Part shown: positions 60,646 through 64,000 of the stretch, piece after piece
How positions within the stretch are numbered: the stretch's first letter is position 1
Layout: every line of letters begins with the position of its first letter
DNA from: DAOUBF01 sp034432795
GTDB lineage: Bacteria; Chloroflexota; Anaerolineae; DSLN01
Assembly (NCBI GenBank): GCA_034432795.1
Contig: DAOUBF010000061.1
Coordinates: forward strand, 1 to 64,000
DNA: 64,000 bases
Direction: 5' to 3'
The notes under the pieces: generated by a model
The model's input: the letters and a program-made list of their open reading frames with translations, nothing else
Told to the model about the DNA's origin: nothing
The model's database searches: none
Position numbers and translations under genes: made by a program

Positions 60646-61157
60646 TGCACCAGCTCGGCCAGCGGGCGGCGCCCGATGGCAGCCAGGACGCGCTCACGCG
60701 GCTGGCCCTCAATCGTCGTCTGCGGCTGTCCGCTGGGGTAGCCGAAGCTGATCACGTGCGGCAGGCGCTTCTCTGCGGGGACGCCCAGGATGGCTTTGGC
60801 GGCGTCTTCCTTGTGCATGGAGGCGATGCACGACCCCACGCCATGCGCCCAGGCCGCCAGCATCAGGTTCTGAGCGCAGCGCCCGGCGTCAAACTCGGCG
60901 CGACCGCCCGGCTCTATCACCAGCCCGATGGCGAACGCCGCGCCCTTGAGATGGCTGGCGTAATAGCCGCATTGCGCCAGCCGCTCCAACGTGTCTCGCT
61001 TGCGGATGACGATGAAGTGCCAGGGCTGCGTGTTTTTGGAACTGCCCGTCCAGCGTCCGGCCTCTAGAATGCGCAGGATGACCTCATCCGGCACGGGCCG
61101 GTCGGCGAAGTGCCGCACGGCGCGCAGCGATTTGATCACCATGTATGCGTCCATCAT
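60630..61157 (-). CDS. nitroreductase family protein
   Basis: A 175-residue FMN-dependent nitroreductase-fold protein. SLRAVRHFADRPVPDEVILR and AGRWTGSSKNTQPWHFIVIR form the FMN-binding N-terminus. AAWAHGVGSCIASMHKEDAA and VISFGYPSGQPQTT are the later motifs. It belongs to a different subgroup from the gene at 8633. Its 3' end overlaps the mutS start by 16 bp, so the genes may be cotranscribed. Substrate unknown. Confidence 0.86.
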   Translation of the reverse strand: MMDAYMVIKSLRAVRHFADRPVPDEVILRILEAGRWTGSSKNTQPWHFIVIRKRDTLERLAQCGYYASHLKGAAFAIGLVIEPGGRAEFDAGRCAQNLMLAAWAHGVGSCIASMHKEDAAKAILGVPAEKRLPHVISFGYPSGQPQTTIEGQPRERVLAAIGRRPLAELVHWEQW

Positions 61158-61277
61158 CCGGTGATTCTATTCCAGATGGCCGTGAGGGGCAAGGACGACG
61201 GCTTTTACCGTAGAGACTCTCTGCGTCCGCTTTGCGCGCTCTGGGCCTCTGCGGTGGATATGGGGCCGGAGGGCAGG

Positions 61278-62120
61278 CTACAACTCCCCCATAAGCACGA
61301 TGCGCGTGGGTTGGGGGCTGCCGTTAGCAGGCTCGCGGCTGACGGCGATCGCCTGGTAGCGGTCAACAGGCGCGGGCAGGGTGATGGGGAGTTCGGCGCG
61401 ACCGTCGGGCTGGACCCGGAAAAGGCTCACGCTTTGCGGGCCATCCGGGCCGATCAGCCAGAGTTGGTAGGTCTCGTCGGGCGCCAGGCCGCTCAGGCCG
61501 TACACGAGCAGCAGGCCGGTGGTTTCGCCGTGGCGGAAGTAGAGGCGTCCGCTGGCCTGGGGCGCCAGATCGGTGCCCTGCAGGTTGCGGCTGACGATGC
61601 CCGGCCCGGCGATCAGCGCCAGGTATTGCTCCTGTTGCTGCAGGCGTTCGGTCAGGCTACGGTTTTCGTCCACGACCTGCGCCAGGCGTTGCTCCTCTCC
61701 CTGGAGGCGCCGGGCAAGCTGGTCGTTCTCCTGGCGCAGTTGGGCGATCTGGCGCAGCAGGGACAGGTCCAGGACGACGAGGACGATGATGAGGATCAGG
61801 CCGAGGATGGTGATGGCGGGTGCCAGCGCGCGCCAGGCCAGGGCCAGGCGGCCCAAGAAGCCCGGCGGGCGCGGCGCGACGGTGATGGGGAGGGGTTCGC
61901 CGCGGGCGCGGGCCATCAGGCGGACCTTCGTCTCTGGCGGGGGCGCGGCTGGCGGCGCGGCATAGGGCAGCAGGGCCATGGTTGCCAGGGCCTCGTTGGC
62001 CAGGCGGCGGCAGGCGGCGCAGTTCACCAGGTGCGCTGTCACCTGCCCGGCCTCCTCCTTTTCCAACCCGCCCAGGACGTAGAGCGCGATCAGTTCCTCA
62101 ACGTGCTCCGAATCAGGCAT
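61278..62120 (-). CDS. RskA-type anti-sigma factor
   Basis: A 280-residue membrane protein. The N-terminal zinc-finger anti-sigma domain has HLVNCAAC (Hx3CxxC). One membrane helix (ALAPAITILGLILIIVLVVL) is followed by a coiled coil (IAQLRQENDQLARRLQGEEQ and on) and an extracytoplasmic RskA domain (GRLYFRHGETTGLLLVYGLS, YQLWLIGPDGPQSV). The sigma factor gene lies 76 bp upstream on the same strand, so this protein should hold that sigma inactive until it is proteolysed. Confidence 0.9.
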   Translation of the reverse strand: MPDSEHVEELIALYVLGGLEKEEAGQVTAHLVNCAACRRLANEALATMALLPYAAPPAAPPPETKVRLMARARGEPLPITVAPRPPGFLGRLALAWRALAPAITILGLILIIVLVVLDLSLLRQIAQLRQENDQLARRLQGEEQRLAQVVDENRSLTERLQQQEQYLALIAGPGIVSRNLQGTDLAPQASGRLYFRHGETTGLLLVYGLSGLAPDETYQLWLIGPDGPQSVSLFRVQPDGRAELPITLPAPVDRYQAIAVSREPANGSPQPTRIVLMGEL

Positions 62121-62149
62121 GGTCGCTCGTCTTCATTGTCCCTTCATTC

Positions 62150-62196
62150 CTTCGCTGCCCCCCACCCCCACTCTCCCCGCAAGGGGGGGTAGGGGG
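62150..62196. repeat. G/C-rich repeat between sigma and anti-sigma genes
   Basis: CCCCCCACCCCCACTCTCCC faces GGGGGGGTAGGGGG. Same family as the other G/C-rich elements; it ends at the sigma gene stop. Confidence 0.6.
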
Positions 62197-62724
62197 TCAG
62201 GTCCCTCCCTGGTCGCCAGACAACAGCGCTTCGCGTAGCTTCTCCAGCCCCAGCCGGGCGTAGTAAGCCACTTCGCTCTGGGCGCAGCCCAGCCGTGTGG
62301 CCACCTCCTGGCGGGGCAGTCCCTGGAAATACAGCCATTCAACGGCCTGACGCGCCGCATCGGGCAGGCTATCCAGGGCCTGGCGCACGCGCACGGCGCG
62401 CTCTTCATCGCCGCCCAGGCCGGCGGGGATTAGGGCCGAAAGGTGCGCTTCGGGGAATTGCGGCTCGGGTCGCCGCCCCAGCCGCGCCAGGCAATGGCGG
62501 CGGGTGGCGTGGAGCAGCCAGGCTGCGCTATTGCGGCCCTGGAGGTCGCCCGCGTGCTCAAATGCCTCCAGGAAGACCGCCTCCACCACCTCCGCGGCGG
62601 CCTGCCGGTCGTCCAACATGCGCAGGGCCAGGCCAAATACGAAGGCGGCGGCGCGGTCATACAGTGCGGCCAACGCGGCCACCTTCGTTTCCTGATCGCT
62701 TGCGCCGGGCGCGCCTGCCTGCAT
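62197..62724 (-). CDS. ECF-type sigma factor (SigK-like)
   Basis: A 175-residue sigma-70 family factor. Region 2 is LYDRAAAFVFGLALRMLDDR with AAAEVVEAVFLEAFEHAGDL. Region 4 is LDSLPDAARQAVEWLYFQGL with PRQEVATRLGCAQSEVAYYA (HTH). Pairing with an RskA-type anti-sigma gene downstream places it in the SigK group of cell-envelope stress sigmas. GC-rich repeat sequence lies between the two genes. Target promoters are unknown. Confidence 0.88.
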   Translation of the reverse strand: MQAGAPGASDQETKVAALAALYDRAAAFVFGLALRMLDDRQAAAEVVEAVFLEAFEHAGDLQGRNSAAWLLHATRRHCLARLGRRPEPQFPEAHLSALIPAGLGGDEERAVRVRQALDSLPDAARQAVEWLYFQGLPRQEVATRLGCAQSEVAYYARLGLEKLREALLSGDQGGT

Positions 62725-62727
62725 GTC

Positions 62728-63585
62728 TCAGTCCGTGTAGAAGATGACGCCGACCGTCCCTGGGCCGGTGTGCGCGCCGATGGTGGGCGGGCCGATGAGG
62801 AAGTAGTCCTCCACGCAGTGGAGGCGCTGCTTCAGGCGCTCGCGCAGTTCGGCGGCCTCCTCTGCCGGGCCGGTGTGCAGGACGGCCAGATGGACCGGGC
62901 GGTCGCCGGCGCGCTGGACGGTCAGTTCGGCCAGCCGGTCCAGCGCCTTGCGCCGGGTGCGCACGCGTTCCACCGGCTCTACACGGCCATTGATCAGGGC
63001 CAGGATGGGCTTGATGTCCAACGCGGTGCCGATGAGGTGTTGGGCGCCGCCGATGCGCCCGCCGCGATAGAGGAACTCCAGCGTCGCCGGGGTGAGCAGG
63101 ACCTGGATGCGGGGCACGAGCCGCCGCGCGGCCTCGGCCACCTCCTGGGCCGAGGCGCCAGCCTCCGCTGCACGCACCGCCTCCATGACGCAGAAGCCCA
63201 GCCCCATAGAGGCCGAGCGCGAGTCCACGATGTGGATATTCAGGTCAGGCAGCATCTCGGCGGCGGCTTTGGCCGAGGCAATCGTGCCGCTCAGCGAGTC
63301 GCTGATGTGCACAGCAACGATGTCGCGGAATGCTTTCCCCGCCTCCTGGAAAGCCTCTACGAAGGCCCCGGCCGAGGGCTGCGAGGTCGTCGGCAGTGTG
63401 GGGCTGGTGGCCAGCCGCTCGTAGAAGGCGGCGGGGTGCATGTCCACGCCGTCGCGGTAGGTGACCCCCTCCCAGATCACCAGGAGCGGGACGACCCGAA
63501 CGCCGTGTTCGCGGATGTAATCGTCGGGCAGGTTGCTGGTGCTGTCGGTGACGATGGCGACGCGCCGCGTTTGACCGCTGGTCAT
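62728..63585 (-). CDS. DegV family fatty-acid-binding protein
   Basis: A 285-residue DegV protein. VAIVTDSTSNLPDDYIREHG is the N-terminal DegV motif, TSQPSAGAFVEAFQ and IVAVHISDSLSGT are the next two, and DSRSASMGLGFCVMEAV and GPGTVGVIFY complete the fold. DegV proteins bind a fatty acid, and some act as FakB partners of the fatty acid kinase FakA; no fakA is in view. It lies 3 bp from the sigma gene on the same strand. Confidence 0.92.
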   Translation of the reverse strand: MTSGQTRRVAIVTDSTSNLPDDYIREHGVRVVPLLVIWEGVTYRDGVDMHPAAFYERLATSPTLPTTSQPSAGAFVEAFQEAGKAFRDIVAVHISDSLSGTIASAKAAAEMLPDLNIHIVDSRSASMGLGFCVMEAVRAAEAGASAQEVAEAARRLVPRIQVLLTPATLEFLYRGGRIGGAQHLIGTALDIKPILALINGRVEPVERVRTRRKALDRLAELTVQRAGDRPVHLAVLHTGPAEEAAELRERLKQRLHCVEDYFLIGPPTIGAHTGPGTVGVIFYTD

Positions 63586-63660
63586 ACCCCTCCCCCGTGG
63601 GATAATTCTGATGTGCCAATAGATTGAACACCGTTGCGGCCAGGACGATGCGGTGGGTAG

Positions 63661-63776
63661 CCCTCATCCCCCGCACCCCCTTCTCCTGCAGCCGCGGGAG
63701 AAGGGGGTGCGGGGGCAGGTCTCAGATCCACCCCTCCCCTCTCCCACCGCGTGGGAGAGGGGAGGGGGTGAGGGCC
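63661..63776. repeat. G/C-rich intergenic repeat array
   Basis: CCCGCACCCCCTTCTCCTGC faces GGGAGAAGGGGGTGCGGG, and CCCCTCCCCTCTCCCAC faces GTGGGAGAGGGGAGGGG. The 342-bp gap 63586-63927 has no gene apart from a promoter. Confidence 0.78.
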
Positions 63777-63817
63777 TGCCTGGTCTTAAAATTGCACGCA
63801 TATTTAAGAACGTTAAA

Positions 63818-63847
63818 TTGGCGGGCATTGGCGGGATGTGGTATACT
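63818..63847 (+). promoter_or_regulatory. promoter of the last gene
   Basis: TTGGCG (63818-63823), an 18-bp spacer and TATACT (63842-63847). Confidence 0.55.
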
Positions 63848-63927
63848 TGCCACCTGCGATCCGGGGGATGTGGGGAGACGCGCATGGGCCGCGCGGCGGT
63901 GTGCTGCCCAGACACAGGAGCAAGCCG

Positions 63928-64000
63928 ATGAAACGCACGCGCTTTATTCCATGGGGGGGACCGGTGCTCTTCTGCGCGGCCCTGATTGTGCTTGTCCTGC
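63928..64000 (+). CDS. start of an exported or membrane protein (3' end outside window)
   Basis: The first 24 codons are visible: MKRTRFIPWGGPVLFCAALI then VLVL, a positively charged start and hydrophobic core like a signal peptide or membrane anchor. AGGAG lies 10 nt upstream. Nothing more can be said. Confidence 0.6.
   Translation, partial: MKRTRFIPWGGPVLFCAALIVLVL

Overview
This 64 kb window is G+C-rich bacterial chromosome, most probably from the phylum Chloroflexota (Anaerolineae-like). The taxonomy is inferred. It rests on a secreted LVIVD-repeat protein ending in the YLPLV-type tail often seen in Chloroflexota exported proteins, a LexA operator of the Gram-positive type, a ba3-type terminal oxidase, many G/C-rich intergenic hairpin repeats, and several promoters whose -10 box lies 6-9 nt from the start codon (leaderless mRNAs). 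No rRNA, tRNA or CRISPR array was seen.

Layout. 0-5 kb: end of an LVIVD-repeat surface protein, a GT39-type glycosyltransferase, and a small operon of a zinc-ribbon-like protein, a ribokinase-like sugar kinase and a small transaldolase. 5-10 kb: a compact SUF-like Fe-S assembly set (SufC-like ATPase, one SufB/D-like scaffold, a MIP18/DUF59 protein), then a radical SAM enzyme, a nitroreductase and an aldo/keto reductase. 10-14 kb: lexA with a perfect SOS box, an ABC-2 exporter and a methyltransferase. 14-18 kb: an ECF-type vitamin/metal transporter (fused double ATPase, S and T subunits) divergent from a PIG-L deacetylase. 18.6-23 kb: a HisKA_2 histidine kinase and ANTAR response regulator (EutW/EutV-like). 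These are followed by a strong promoter, an intrinsic terminator carrying an ANTAR-type hexaloop, and an operon of a HAD phosphatase, a stand-alone ANTAR-like protein and a phosphoribosyltransferase, with an adenosine-specific-kinase family protein downstream. 23-31 kb: an MFS transporter, gatC-gatA, a sugar nucleotidyltransferase, an MNT/HEPN pair, a NifU-like protein, an aminotransferase and an RlmI-like methyltransferase. 31-36 kb: an ECF sigma factor, a lipoprotein hydrolase, a methyltransferase, a GT4 glycosyltransferase, a Wzz-like protein and ssb. 36.5-39.7 kb: SCO and ba3 oxidase genes, including a 49-codon subunit IIa.

39.9-42.9 kb is an A+T-richer two-gene cassette (glycoside-hydrolase-like and beta-propeller proteins) bounded by imperfect direct repeats that duplicate the 3' end of the neighbouring gene. 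43-45.4 kb: a Zn/Mn-type binding protein behind a Fur-family-like operator, and ChrA. 45.5-48.1 kb: an A+T-richer restriction-modification island with a NotI-family endonuclease split by a -1 frameshift at CCCTTTT and an HTH-fused DNA methylase. 48-54.6 kb: an M16 peptidase, a candidate structured RNA, a lipoprotein and a sugar ABC importer lacking an ATPase. 54.6-64 kb: a DUF433/DUF5615 pair, mutS and mutL separated by a Uma2 nuclease gene, a nitroreductase, a sigma/anti-sigma pair, DegV, and the start of an exported protein.

The most unusual signals are the ANTAR locus, the slippery-site endonuclease, the repeat-bounded cassette, and hairpin repeats that have become in-frame coding sequence in mutS and in a methyltransferase.
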